64,000 nt of DNA from Acheta domesticus. Taxonomy: Eukaryota; Arthropoda; Insecta; Orthoptera; Gryllidae. This document shows, in pieces, positions 46,130 to 58,420 of the stretch. Under the pieces are notes generated by a model. That model saw nothing but the letters and a program-made list of their open reading frames with translations. It was not told the DNA's origin and did no database searches. Numbering within the stretch: the stretch's first letter is position 1; each line of letters starts with the position of its first letter. The DNA lies in the NCBI GenBank assembly GCA_031308135.1, contig JAHLJT010008756.1, forward strand, positions 108,032,453 to 108,096,452, written 5' to 3'. The translations under genes and the position numbers were made by a program.

Positions 46130-47794
46130 AATGTTTTCTAGAGAATACATGAAAATACAATTTTCTCTAGAATTTGAATTGATTCTCCCTGCTGTCATAT
46201 TCTGAATTTTCAGACTAACAATAGCCAGATTAATTTTAACTAACATTAATTTAGCTGGTTTAGATAATATGATATTAATAATTGCACAATTTATTGTACT
46301 TCATATTTCAGTTTATCGTTATTACTTCTGTTTACTCTAAATTTAAAAAAAAATGTATCTAATATAAATCAATAGTGGTCGCCAATGACCATTGATGTTT
46401 TTAAAGCGACCTTAAATAAATAAATAATATCCAGATTTAGACTTCTCGAAAAATGACTGCACGATTTATCTCAGATGAAATTGATAGATATCAATATTTC
46501 CCCCCTCAAAATGAATGTATCTTTCCTAAATAAAACTATCAGTCGGTACAGTAAAATACCCATGAACTTCCTTAATACTACCCGTCAAATTATTCTCTCT
46601 TAAGTAATATGTGGTACAGAAAGATGCACTTTCTGCTGCCACAAGAAATGCATTCCGAAATACCTGTTATTGCAAAATATGCTACACTGTTCTATGTGGA
46701 ATATCTAATTTGCGAAAAACGGCCCCTATTACCCATTTCTGTAAGTTGAATAAACATTCTACCCGTCGTTTTCCTTTTCCACGTGAAAGATGAGAGCATG
46801 TCTGTTCCAATTCTTGGAGTTTCTTCCTGAAATCACTTCATGAGGTAGTTGACGGCTACACGGGAAAAGTTTTATTTCTTTGTGTCTTTGTGTCTTTCAT
46901 TTGCAATGTAGTCAGCAAATACGTGCATAAATGAGTGACGGCCATTACTTCGATTTAATAGTATCGATGCCAATGCCAAATTCCTCTAATGCCTATTTTG
47001 TAGAACGATGTAATTCAGTTCTCTTTGCAAGCGAATGACTTGTCTGCAATACTGAGTTATGAAGGCTACTACATTGTACAGAATGTAGGGGAGTTGAAAT
47101 AGTTTACTTCAGGGACAGACATTGTAGTAACTTTCAATATTTTTCCTTGATATTTCCGTAATGTACAACTACGAAAATAGACACACAGGAAAAATCTTTT
47201 TTATGCAAGAAAATAAATTTTTAATCCCAAAGATGTCTCCGTGCATGTGCTTATTCAGTCATGATTACTCTGCGGGCAAGGCCTTGAACTTCGCAATCTG
47301 CTGATTTGAGGCAAAACTGACACGCGGCTAATGAGCGAATCACTTGGCGGCGGTAGCAGGTTCACGTGCCTGTTTGCCATACGATATAAACCACGATGTG
47401 ACGCGACCTAGCAACTGACAAATGCAAGGACACCGACCATATTGCGGGCTGTGAATTGCACCGGTCCGGTACCCTCAGTGAACTTCGGTCGAACTTTTGC
47501 GTGCAAGAATGAGTTCTTTTGAAATATTTGTACATCATGGAATGCAACATCACAGTCTTTTCAGTTTTTTACCCTTTCACGCCAGAAATATACTAGTTTT
47601 CTATTTTTTATTCATTGGCGCATGGCCCATACGCACACGCCATTTTATCTGTTAATATTCACCTGTGGGATTGGTTAATTGTCCACGTGCCTCCTATAAA
47701 GATTCTTCAATGCACTGTTCGACCTGCATCTCCACAAAATGACTGCCAGAGGCATCAATTCGATTGCCGTGCCCGGAGATAATCAATAAACTCG
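46130..47794. other. Interior of the foldback element
   Basis: AT-rich. A CATGAAAATACAA..TTTTCTCTAGA motif is duplicated near 46120-46175. The minus strand around 46790-46610 has a short frame reading MFIQLTEMGNRGRFSQI, which could be a helix-turn-helix relic but is too weak to assign. No transposase catalytic motif was seen. Confidence 0.45.
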
Positions 47795-48353
47795 GTATTT
47801 TCGTGAACGAATATTTCATTTCCGAAACTCTTTTTTATCACGACATTTAGAATAATCATGTGGCAGTCTTATGCCCAAGGCACTAGTTCATATGAATATG
47901 TGCTAAAAATAACAATTCGAGCATTCCAGGAGATTCAATATTTTTCATAAGTGTTGGATGTGTTCATCATTTACGTTTACGCAGCCGTGGGTATCATTTT
48001 GAACAAAACTGAATTTTCAATAAGTGCATTTAAAATATTTATTAAACAGAACCTACAAACATTTTATACTATTAACTTATTCTAGTATAAGCTACGCAAT
48101 GCTTTCGTTGGAGAATATTACTCAACTGTTTCACCGTTTTCGCGGAGAAACGAAGAAATGCTCCGCGCAGGAGACGCCGCCGTCTGCAGTGTCGTAGCGG
48201 CCGGTTTGAATTTCGCGGCCCGGAAGTGATTTTTAAACTCAATTTTCTCAAAGACAAAATTTTTTTCGGAAACACTGGACCTGCCATTTTTCATGTCGTG
48301 CAACACAGAATTTGGGGTATTTTTTTGTAACGGGAGCTTCTGGACACCCTGTA
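47795..48353 (-). repeat. Right terminal inverted repeat of the foldback element
   Basis: Reverse complement of the left arm. Terminal bases GGACACCCTGTA differ from the left end by one G/A substitution. Confidence 0.9.
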
Positions 48354-49489
48354 TATTTTATTAAATATGTGTTGATTTTAGTTCCAACATATTTTGAATT
48401 GTATTTTAGCTAGGTAATGGGAAACACAAATTATATCTTTTGCTTACAAATCACGCACTAATATTTTAGAGCTTTTATATTATTTTATTGAGAATCTATA
48501 AAACTATTGTAATAAAATACTTACATGTGGCATATACCTTTTCTTACTGGGAACTCTTACAAAACCGTTACTAACTCGCATATCAGTAGCAGTTTGCAGA
48601 TGGCCATGCGGGAGGGCGGATGCGGAAGCATCCCCTCCTCTTTAACACTTCTTTTTGTAATTTTAATGAGTTTATTAAAAGCGGGAAACACGGCATCATT
48701 TCCCAAGAAGAATTGATTTTATGAAAATACTTCTTATTTTAAGCAAATAGTTTTTACAATTTTCTTTAAATTCTTTCATTTTTTAAGGGACAGGCTGATT
48801 TATTTATAAAAAGACCTCATCCCTAAAATACTTTCTGATTTACCCGCAGCTGCACGTTGCATATTGAACTATAGCATCGCTTCCCTCGCAGATCGCCCAA
48901 CTTCGTGCATTTCTGACATGCATTCACGCATTTTCTTCACACTTATGACACGCTCTTTTCATTTAAAACCGAAAGATATTTGAAATAAATTAATGTAGTT
49001 CCTAAACATCTTTGAAAAGTTGCCTAAACAGTATCCTCAATGTGAAGGTTAACCTGCGCCGAATCAGCCTTTTGTGCTGACGACTGGGAAATTAAAATCC
49101 GCACTCGGATGTGAATGTGTTGCAAAAGTTATTGGTATTCCCTCTGCCTTTGTTACAAATATCTGGACAAATTTAATTCAGTCTAATGACTTCACAATTC
49201 TCCGCGTAGAACACTCGTTGATTGACATGAAGTCACTTAATCACTAAGCGGGGACTGCTTTTGATATTTTTTTTGTTAAAATAAGTAATCGCCTTCTCGC
49301 AACACACGATTACTTATTGCATTTGCACACGATTAGTTATGTTTAACTCACACGCTTTCTCTACACCAACAGACATGTGGTGTTCACCAATAGAATCAAT
49401 GGAATCTAACGTTTGCGAATAATTTACGCAGCGTGGAATTCCCTTTTTTGTCGAACCATACCTCTCTTTTACTCCCCCACCCACGTTGC
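48354..49489. other. AT-rich intergenic, nothing recognised
   Basis: AT-rich, no coding or repeat signal. Confidence 0.55.
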
Positions 49490-49890
49490 GTACTTGTTGC
49501 GCTCCAAGGACAGTTGGCCGACTAAAGAAGCTCAGGACATCAACTGATGTCACTGCAGTCCCTCTAACCGCAAGGTCATACGTTTCAACACCCAACGTGG
49601 TAGGATTTCCGACCCTATCTAGACAGCGTGGTCGAATTCAGCACTTACACACACTTGTAATCACATGCACCACACTACCAAACTTATCGGGTCACCAGTC
49701 GAGACCTTCGAACATGTCCCGGCTAAGGCGGTGCCACGTTGGTGGGAGATTCCTGATTGGGGTAGATCCCCGCAAGCCGACGTAGATCGGCGCCGAATCT
49801 CGCATGCCAGCGCCTCTTAAAACACGCACTCGACGCAATGGCCTTAGCAGTTGACGCGCCCGGATTCTTTAATCAATCAGTCAAATCCAA
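49490..49890 (+). repeat. Dispersed tRNA-like repeat, copy H
   Basis: Plus-strand copy with both ends. Head GACATCAACTGATGTCACTG at about 49536-49555, degraded B-box region, GGTCGAATTCAGCACTTAC, an ACACACACTTGTAATC block, CATGTCCCGGCTAAGGCGGTG, GGTAGATCCCCGCAAGCC, then the AAAACACGCACTCGA and TAGCAGTTGACGCGCCCGGA tail ending TTAATCAATCAG. The middle block between the clean head and the ACAC stretch is shorter than in copy G. Confidence 0.65.
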
Positions 49891-50879
49891 GGCGAATTGC
49901 CGGTTTCAGCAGATCAGCTCGCTCATGTCTCGCAAATTCAGGTTCCATAGGCAGGCAGAGATTTAGTGCTGGCAAAAATTTCGACTTTCCTGCACCGCAC
50001 AGAACACTCTGAATTAAAGGTAGAACGATCAGCTGGGCCAATGTAATCCAAGCGGGAGCTTTAATACCAAAAATTGAAGGAGGCTCCCGATTGGTCAATC
50101 CCGTGCTAACTGTCAACTCGCCTCACGGCATAATTTTGCTTACTCGACCTTCACCTATCCAACGTTCTGTATTCTTTGTGTCTCATACACAAAGCTTTCT
50201 TTCAGCGTAGTGTGCTGATGTATTTTCCTATTTCTGTTCAGTCTCTTAGTTGGCGTAAATATAAACTTTTAGTAGGGAAAGGTATGAAGCACTTAAATCC
50301 AAATTGTAAACACACAAAATTGGTTTTTTACAAATCAAAGGGCATCATTTGAAGAAATGGTTCAAAAATATACAGTCTGTGGACCTTGACAAACATTTTG
50401 TAGGAAAGAGAGAGGAGATAAAAAAAGTAAAATAAGTGCAATGGAAAAAACTAGCTTTATTATTAATTTCCTATGCGCGTAGAAATTAAAAGACAACTTC
50501 GCCGTCTTCGGGCGTAAGAGAGGTGTCTGTAGTTTCGTTACATACCGGGAAAAAATCGGGAACTCCGGAAAAAATCCGAAATAAATGAAAGAGTACCGAT
50601 TTTTACTGATCATTGCTAATATTTTATTGTCTTATTTCACCTGGTCTCATATTGCGTGTTGCGTCTAAACTCTCAAACTCATTGCTCACTATAAAGCTTA
50701 CGTCAGGAGGCACCCAGTAAGAGACCGCTTGTCATTAAATACTTGCTATTAGTGTTGCGTAATGGTACAACAACTTTGTTTACATTCTTGATATGTAAAG
50801 AACTGTACAGTGTCATACACTGAAACGTTTTTACTATCCTATATTTCAAATATAAATGGTAACCGTTTATTACTTTCCC
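49891..50879. other. Intergenic, nothing recognised
   Basis: AT-moderate, no recognisable domain or repeat. Confidence 0.55.
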
Positions 50880-52060
50880 GTATACGTACGTATACACGGA
50901 GTGATATACGTAGTATAGGGAAAGTTATGTAATGCTGCGCGGAAAAATGGCCAATTTTCGCCAGGAAAAAATTCGTTGCCGAGCCGTGATAACGAAAAAG
51001 TGGATAAAACCAGTTGCTAAATTAAGAAAAAAATCCCCTAACACGTGGTGTAGCCAGAAACCCTGTTTTGTAGGTCCTTGATACCGAAAAACCAATTGAA
51101 ACGAAAACGTCCGCCTGTCCGTCTGTCTGTCAGTCCATCTGTCTGTCCGTCTGTCTGTCAGTCCATCTGTCTGTCCGTCTGTCTGACCGTCCGTTTCTGA
51201 ACACTGCTAGCGCCTAAACCATACGTACGATTTCTTCCAAAATGTGTATTCCCCGGTCGATCTGGTTTGGGGTATTTTACATGAAGCCCCCCGGACATTT
51301 TCAAACTTTTCTCAAAAACGGCTCCAAATTTTTTCTTTAAATTTCTTGTAAGAATATAGTAAAATACACTTATTAAGGTAGCATAGGTCCTATTTTCATG
51401 GATAACTGAATTTTCGAAATTGCTTAAGTTTAAAAATGTTTCGTCTTTCTGGAACTACAAAATTGAAGATAGAGATTTTTCCTTCAAATAAATTTTTCTT
51501 CTTCATAGTAAGTTCTTTCTTTAAGGTCATGTACATTTTTTTGAAAATTTTAGTAATTTTCGCGCAATATTGCGTGCAATAGGTGCAATTTTAAAAAAAT
51601 ACAAAAACAATATTTCTCAAAAACGGTTCCAAATGTTTTCTTTAAACTTGTGGGTGGTATAGGGCCAAATGTATTTTATGAGATGACATATTGCTCTATT
51701 CTTTTGTTTTTTCAAAAATTGGAAAAATGTAATTTTTTTGACTTGTCTCTCACGTTGTTAATATTTACATTATCGGCGATTTTTTCACATTATTATATTT
51801 ACGAGTACATGCGCTTTAATGTCAAGTAAAGTTTATCGAAAACACAACCATTTTCTGTGAAAAGTAGCTCAAATTTCGGCATTTTCAGAAACGCTCAAAC
51901 ACGATTTTCGCATAAATGGCTGCAAAATGTTTCTTCAACCTTTTGTAACAGATAGTACTGATTACACTCTTTAATATGACGTAAAGTTTATTTTGAGTCA
52001 TTTTTTTGTTTTTTCAAAAATTACATAATTACATCTATTTACATTTTCTATGTAATAAGT
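50880..52060 (-). repeat. Modular non-coding repeat, copy 2 (inverted)
   Basis: Inverted relative to copy 1. It begins GTATAGGGAAAGTTATGTAATG and GATAACGAAAAAGTGGATAAAACC. A GTCTGTCCGTCTGTC run follows (51110-51200), then three internal lines of the type AACGGCTCCAAATTTTTTCTTTAAA near 51320, 51620 and 51910. Spacing of about 300 bp shows the modular structure clearly. No coding capacity. Confidence 0.75.
51110..51200. repeat. GTCT/GTCC tetranucleotide run
   Basis: GTCTGTCTGTCAGTCCATCT-type units, duplicated once as a block of about 40 bp. Conserved in position in copies 1 and 2 of the modular repeat, so it is part of the element. Confidence 0.9.
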
Positions 52061-53839
52061 AGAATCATTTTAGAATCAATAATAATCAAATTAACACACG
52101 GTCATTTAATTGCAGATAATTGAACACATGAGGACATATTGAGCCAAAACTAAACGAAAACGTTATGGCCGGGTGAGTTGGGTTTATAAAGGGATCAATT
52201 TGAGGTAGGGATCTTTTTTTGAAGAAGAAAAATGTAAAATAGTTTAAATCGATTTAACAATATTAAATCAATTTTAGTAGCACGCAATCATAATGAATTA
52301 TTATGTAAAATTCTATTCGTTGTACACGCTCTTCGATTATTATTATTTTCTGTATTTATAATGGATTGTAATTAAATTTTAAAAATCAGACAGTGTAAAA
52401 GAAATCTTTTTTCAAATAGTAATTTATTTAAAACTCTGCCTTATGTTGTCTCTTAATAAAATATATTTTTGTGCTTACACCAATCTCCAAATACACTTGT
52501 GTCACTAAATATATATATATTGCAATAATAAATATTGTATTATTTATTAATAACTTTATAAAATACCTCGGAGTGCATTAGTTTTCTGCATACTTTTCTG
52601 ATACAAATTTCTTACTATTCTCATATTTAGCAAATCAGCCACTCTTACACGTTTAAGAACTTCGAAAAGAGAATAAAACGAATTAGAGGAGAAGTCAATT
52701 TGGTTTAAATGTTTGCTCACTCTATTAATTTGTAACATACTTCAAATATTCTCTTTGAAAATACAAGGCTGTTATTAACGTGCAACCTTTAAAAGTAGTA
52801 ACGTGCAACCTTTACAAGTAATTAAAAAGAAAAGTAAAACGCTTGTTAACACAAAAGATAGATAGCAATCGTAACCGAGCGTTTGTTCCACTTTAATAAT
52901 ACTACGCTCGTCATTTGTTTGCTAAGTATTAATAATGGCATGAATTTTAATTATCAAAACCCTCGCTGTGTTTATCAATTCATTTCGTTCTCGATGTTCC
53001 CGTTGACAAATTTAACGTGCATGCGTAATTCTGCCGGGATTACCATAACCGATTTTCAGTCTCGCAAAACTTGAGAACAAGAAGGAAAGAGGAAGCGATC
53101 GTGAAAGAACGTGACGTAAATGTGCTTCAAAATGAATAACAAATGCCGGAGAACTTTATCTCTGTCGGGGAACATTGCACTTACGACAACACCATTACGC
53201 GCCACAGCGCGGTGTGGGCTGGCGTCAGGGGGCTTGATGCACGGCTTGCATTATAATAGGCGAAGTTGGCTCACGGCCAGACCTACAGCGTTCCATAACC
53301 ATAATGCGATCTATCATTCCACTGCCGGCACAATAGCAGTTGGTTACGTGCGCTGTCAGCCGTACTCAAATGCTTAGGACGAAGTTAAAGCTACTGAATT
53401 TGATTGCGTGATTCGGACGACTAAAGTATTATCTCTAAATGCAGTACGCATGGACGCATGTGTTGTTAACCGGGTAATAGGGATTGGCACACATGTTTGC
53501 ACATAATAAAACTATTATGTATCAAATGCGTTGGCTGATTTTGTGGGCAATAAACTTCGTCAATATACGATTTACAATTTTATGTGGGTCAGTAACAAAT
53601 GGTTCAACTCCGTAGCTCTTTTTCGTCATTTATAAACGCTTTAGAAATACCGTAGCGTAATAAAATTTTATGTTCTCAAGGAGGCATATTTCTGATTACA
53701 TTTAAGAAATAACTATGATTAATTATTGCAGTATTCTTCTTGCCATGAATTCTTCTTATATTACATGTTCTTAATATACACACTCTTTTGCATAATAATT
53801 ATTGGTGCTGCAACAGCTCATACTTTCTCGTATTTTTTG
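52061..53839. other. AT-rich intergenic with a small GC patch near 53150-53360
   Basis: AT-rich. A duplicated GTAACGTGCAACCTTTA lies near 52780-52815. Nothing else recognised. Confidence 0.55.
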
Positions 53840-54970
53840 TGAATTTCATAATTACAAAAATTCAGAGAGTTCAAAGAAAATGAAACCTTGCCATTTTTAG
53901 CGTGCCTTGTTTTACCTATGGACAAAATTTAAAGAAAAGATTTGAAGTGATTTTTGACAAATTATTTCTTGTTAGAAATCGCATAAATTTCAGGCACAAA
54001 TTACGCAAAACTACTCCTTACTTCAAAAAATTGTACATGACTATTTTTAAAGAGCTGCGTTTTACAACAGGCAAAAATACCTTCAATTTTGTAATTTTAA
54101 AACGTTAAATTTTTAAAATTTTCGAAAATGTGGAGAGATTGCCAAAAATGGAAACACATACCATGTACCTCTATGTACCATACCTCTATACAAATGAGAA
54201 GAAAATTTATAGAAAAAATTTGGAGAGGCTTTTGGGAAAAAAACTGTCAAAGCGAATTTTAATCTGCCTATATTTCGAAAACTATTACTGAAAAACTGCA
54301 CAAATTTTTGAAAAATTGAACATGACCTTATTTCAAGAACATATTTTATTAAGAAAACAATCTATATTTTCAATATAGTTGTAGTAAGACGCCCCCAAAA
54401 ATTGCACTTTTGTAATTTTAAAATAATATAGCTTTTCAACGAATATGACATTTACACCGTTCACTTTAAAACAAATATTTATTTGTTAATCGAATACATA
54501 CATTTCAGTCGCTGTTTGGCTTAATCTAAATTCTATCCTACTATATTATTGACCTTTACGCTATCCGAGGACAATGTTTAATCAGAGAGTTTGAAGCCAT
54601 TTTTGAGAAAATTTTGAAAATGTTTTTGAAGCTTTATGTAAATTACCCTCAAAAAATATTCGTTTGAAACTCCCAATGCCTTCAGTTCACTTCGTTTGAT
54701 CCAGGAATATCAATTTTGGAGAAAATCGGTTGAACGGTTTAGGCGCTAGCGTTGACCACAGGCGGGCAGTCATTCAGGAAGTTTTTCCGACAAACGATTT
54801 TTGGTATCAAGGACTCAAAATACATGGATTCTGGATACACCATATGTTATAGGAGGTAATTTACTATAAACATGATCATCAACATGATCTATCCACTTTT
54901 TCGTTACCAGGGTCTCCGGCAGTAAAGGTTTTTCTGACAAAAGTTCGCCGTTCTCCGTCGCACGTTTACA
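53840..54970 (+). repeat. Modular non-coding repeat, copy 3
   Basis: Same orientation as copy 1. Internal lines of the type AATTTAAAGAAAAGATTTGAAG lie near 53925, 54205 and 54575. It ends with GGTTTAGGCGCTAGCGTTGACC and CTATCCACTTTTTCGTTACCAGGG. The tetranucleotide run is replaced by a short remnant (about 54765-54785). It is more diverged from copies 1 and 2. Confidence 0.65.
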
Positions 54971-55479
54971 AATCTTCCACTTCCTGCGAAGTAAATGCGA
55001 GAAAATAAAAAGAAATAGTTAACCAATATAAGGAACAAACTGACCACAAATTTATTTCTACGGTTGCATATTTTAAATCAAGAAAGTTGTTTATAGTAGT
55101 CATCAAAGAGAGTAGACAGGTTTATATTGCTCTGAGCAAAATCGAACGCTTGATTAGGAAAATAAAATGCAATTAACATACTTACTACATATTACACACT
55201 AAATATTCAAACTGACATTGAGAGTGTTCCTGTACAGTTTCAATGACAGTTTGTTATCAGTCTATATTCTAACATGAAACGTTGGGTAACAGTATTGCGG
55301 GGAAACATGTCATAGCAATATATCAAAAAAATTCAGCACAGCATTCTAGTATGTCAGGCAGAGGTAATGAGAGGTCTCCTCTTGCGATGTGTGTAAGTAT
55401 GTATATGATATAAAATACTGTATGTGAATTACACAACTGATATAAAATATAGAGATATGACAGAATTGACAATACAGCA
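54971..55479. other. AT-rich intergenic, nothing recognised
   Basis: No recognisable domain or repeat. Confidence 0.5.
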
Positions 55480-55680
55480 TCGAGCAAAACCTATTTTAAC
55501 AAATTACAAATTCTCCAAAACGAATTCATCCGAAAAGTATTTCTTGCGCCCTGGTATATTCCCAACTCCCAACTTCATAATGAACTGAAAACTGACACTA
55601 TTCGCTCCCTAATTCGTTCACAAAGCTTAAATTTTTCAACTCTTTGGATGACTTACAACAGACCCACACTTTCAATTTAG
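55480..55680 (+). pseudogene. Jockey-type LINE ORF2, C-terminal remnant
   Basis: The plus strand reads LQILQNEFIRKVFLAPWYIPNSQLHNELKTDTIRSLIRSQSL (broken here at the 20-residue limit: LQILQNEFIRKVFLAPWYI, then NSQLHNELKTDTIRSL) and ends at TAG (55678-55680). The pattern LQ..QN..+R...APW+..N..+H..L....+ is the conserved C-terminus of Jockey-clade LINE polyproteins. Upstream RT is missing, as expected for a 5'-truncated insertion. The 3' UTR may continue to about 55830; no polyA tail is obvious. Confidence 0.8.
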
Positions 55681-56109
55681 ATCAAACATATCATTTTCCT
55701 CGACGCATACTATCAAAAGTTTCTAAAGATATATTTCGTCCACCAGAAATTCAACATTTGCAATACATTATCTTTCTATTCAATATCTAATTAATAAACT
55801 TCATTTTTTAATAGCATAACCTCCTTTCAAAATATAATTGTTAATAATTCCTACTACAGGTTCCTGTGAGTATCAAATCGCCAGTTATGTATTTGTAATG
55901 TCCAAACCCCTGAAATGCAAACATGTCGAACTGGTAGAAATAAATTTAAAAAAACAAACAACTGATTTCAGTTACATCAATCAAGTCATCTTGATTGGGA
56001 AAGTTTCCAGTTGCATCATTTTCATGTCACCATCGCTCCATTTCCATCACACCCTCCTTAACAACGGTGCTTACGCAACACTATAAGCATATTCGCTTCA
56101 TCACGCCAC
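55681..56109. other. AT-rich intergenic, nothing recognised
   Basis: Possible LINE 3' UTR at the left; no other feature. Confidence 0.45.
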
Positions 56110-57005
56110 ATGTTTGCATTAAAAGAGCCCCGTCGAAATAAATAACGCGAAAGCTGCCTGCGAAAAAGACGAAGGGAGTGGCACAAAAACCCACAAAGCG
56201 GCTCCGCCACTGACCGTAAAATAACGCGAGCGTCGTATCAAGTTAACTTTATGCTCCGCGTCCACGCCTGAGTCGGCGACAGACCTTCCCGGGGCGTGGG
56301 CTCGGGTCAAGAGGGACACTGCGGGGTGGCGAGGGAACAGTTCGGACGCGGAGGCGAGGTTGGGGCAGGGCGGGCGAGGGACATACGTTTGGGGGGGGCA
56401 GGCAGTGGGCTACGGGGGGGTTGGCGGGGACTGGCGAGGGCCGGCAGGGGGAGAGCTCGCGAAGGTAGGGTGGACGGAGAGAGGGAATTGGGCGGGAGAG
56501 GGGTAGGCGGGGATTGGAGATAGAGGGTGTGGCAAGAAGGGCGTTCGGTGGGACGGGGCGGGGCGGGGCGGGGTGGAATCGGAAAGTGGGTCACGGAAGG
56601 AAATAAAGCCGCCAAGAGCACTGCCGACGAAGTGTAAACGGCGCAAGACAAGTGACGGCGCGGATGCGCTCGCCCGCGCGCGGCGGAACGCGGCGCGAAG
56701 AATTCGTCTTCTCCCCTCCCCCGCCGCCATCACCCCCGCCCCCGCCTCCTCCGCTGCCCCGCCCCCCGCCGCCCCCTCCTGCCCCCTCCTAGCGTCCCGC
56801 TGCGCTCGGGCGCCCAAGATATTTCCAACGCTCCCCACTGCTCCCACCATTCCTCCTGCCTCCAATGGTTTCCGATGCCCTGCTTTCTGTCTACATTCAG
56901 CTGCATCTACAGTCTTGCACCGCCACGCTTTCTCGCGCCCTAGACGACCCCGATGCTCTGTCCATCCCCCGGCAGCTCCGGCTCCGCGCCGATGCACCCA
57001 ACCAC
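56110..57005. other. CpG island, about 0.9 kb
   Basis: CpG- and G-rich on the plus strand from 56290 to 56580 (GGGGCGGGGCGGGG near 56555), C-rich from 56700 to 56800. Frames of up to 200 residues open on both strands with Pro-, Ala- and Arg-rich content and no recognisable domain. It may mark a promoter. Confidence 0.5.
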
Positions 57006-57340
57006 TCTTCACAGGCTGAGAAGTCTCAGTGCAACAACTGTTGACGCTGCAGTTTCTGACCGGGAGGTTCTTGGGTTTCAGTCCCGATGGTAGCAGATTT
57101 ACTACATAGCTTGGTCGAATTCAGGCGCCGTCTAGAGTATTCTAGCGGTCAGCTGCTTGGATAGGTTGTTTCCTGTTGTTTCTCCTGGCTAATGTCGGAG
57201 CAGTACATTCAACAAAGAATTGCGGCCTGCGATACTTTCTCTTCCTCACCCTTGCCTCCTCGTTTTCCATTCCACAACACACATGTCTTACACAGCCACA
57301 CTTGTCGATAGAGCAGTCGAAAGCAGGAGCTGAGGAATTC
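57006..57340 (+). repeat. Dispersed tRNA-like repeat, copy I
   Basis: Plus-strand member. Head GCAACAACTGTTGACGCTGCAG, then GACCGGGAGGTTCTTGGG and CAGTCCCGATGG in the B-box position (about 57055-57090), GGTCGAATTCAGGCGCC, a CCTGTTGTTTCTCCTGG block, and a CTTCCTCACCCTTGCC block that matches copy G. It is truncated before the distal end. Confidence 0.6.
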
Positions 57341-58169
57341 CCTTCTGGAAAATCTGGAGAGAAAGATGGTGTGTGGGTTGGTACCAGACTTCACATAGGA
57401 GCAGGAGGGAACCCCGCATCTTTCAACTATAGCATCCAATACACTTGCAAAGCAATGACCAACGTAATTGTCGCTCCCGAAAACACGAAGTACTCAATTA
57501 CCGAACAACTGCCGACGCACGAAGTGACTCTACTCATCTAGACACTCCAGATACCCTCCCTTGTTGCGTTTCACCATAACAACATACGGACTCAACTCCC
57601 GGACCTGATCCATCGTGACGATGCATCGAGTGCATCGTGCATCGTGAACCCTAGTGCATCGAGGTAATCAGACGTCTCAGCACTTCTCCGTCTTGAACTC
57701 CATGGCCATAGGTTTTGCCGTTTTCACTAGGGTCCCATCCCGCTCCCCAACAGTGTTTGCCGCCTGCCCGCAGGGCGACCATCTCTTCCCGATGCTTTGG
57801 CGCCTCCGACGTCTTCAGCGCCGTCACAACACGCTTCTCTGCTTCCCTCGCAGCCTCTTGTCCCTTGGCCATTCTGACCGCAGTGTCATTCAGGCCTTTC
57901 CACCGACCTTCTCCAACTGTCCAATCGATCTTCGTCCGGCGCCTCTCATGACCACTGCTCTAACAGATACTGTTATCAACCACATGTTCTCTGGTTCTTC
58001 TGGCTGCCCGCTGAGTTCGGCCGCCACTAGTGGCCCCAGTTTCCCCTTTCACACTCAGATTTTACACACTATTTCAGACATCTTCCGTAGCCGACTCTCG
58101 CATCACAACATTATTGCTTCTAATGCAGGCCAACGAGCAGAATTCAAAACTTCTCTATCTACCTTTGTC
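57341..58169. other. Intergenic, nothing recognised
   Basis: A 247-residue plus-strand frame (57654-58397) runs through this stretch into the C/T-rich tract. It is rich in Ser, Phe and Leu and shows no domain. I do not call it a gene. Confidence 0.45.
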
Positions 58170-58420
58170 CCCTTCCCCTCTACATTCTCATCTTCTCTTC
58201 TAACTTCACTCTTCACTATTTTTTCTTTCCTCTCTACTTTCGCCCTTTCTCCTCTATTTTCACCCTTTCTCCGCTACCTTCTCCTCTCTCTTTTCCTCTC
58301 TCTACCTTCTCACCATGTCCACTACCATCTCCCTTCTGCTCACTTTTCTCCCTTTCCGCTTTACCTTCTCTCATTCTCCTCTACCTCCCCCTACTAATCA
58401 AGTCTTTCTTGACTCATTAA
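58170..58420 (+). repeat. Pyrimidine-rich (CT) tract
   Basis: The plus strand is overwhelmingly C and T, with TCTCCT and CTTTCT runs. Confidence 0.75.

Larger units (their letters stand above)
45564..48353. mobile_element. Foldback element with arms of about 560 bp
   Basis: Bounded by TACAGGATGTCCAGAAGC at the left (45564) and its near-exact inverse, ending GGACACCCTGTA, at the right (48353). The terminal inverted repeats run 45564-46129 and 48353-47795 and are almost identical apart from small substitutions and indels. A TA dinucleotide flanks each end, consistent with a TA target site, but the TA-rich flanks make this ambiguous. The 1.67-kb interior has no intact transposase. The arms include a GC-rich block (CCGGCCGCTACGACACTGCAG). 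This is a non-autonomous DNA transposon or foldback element, superfamily unassigned. Confidence 0.85.

Noticed and set aside
46611..46793. Transposase domain inside the foldback element
   Set aside because: A short helix-turn-helix-like stretch on the minus strand is suggestive, but stops interrupt it and no catalytic motif was found.
56410..57019. Frames of 200 and 148 residues on opposite strands
   Set aside because: CpG-island composition (Pro, Ala, Arg), no recognisable domain.
57654..58397. 247-residue plus-strand open frame
   Set aside because: Composition follows a C/T-rich tract (Ser, Phe, Leu, Pro), with no recognisable domain or codon bias.
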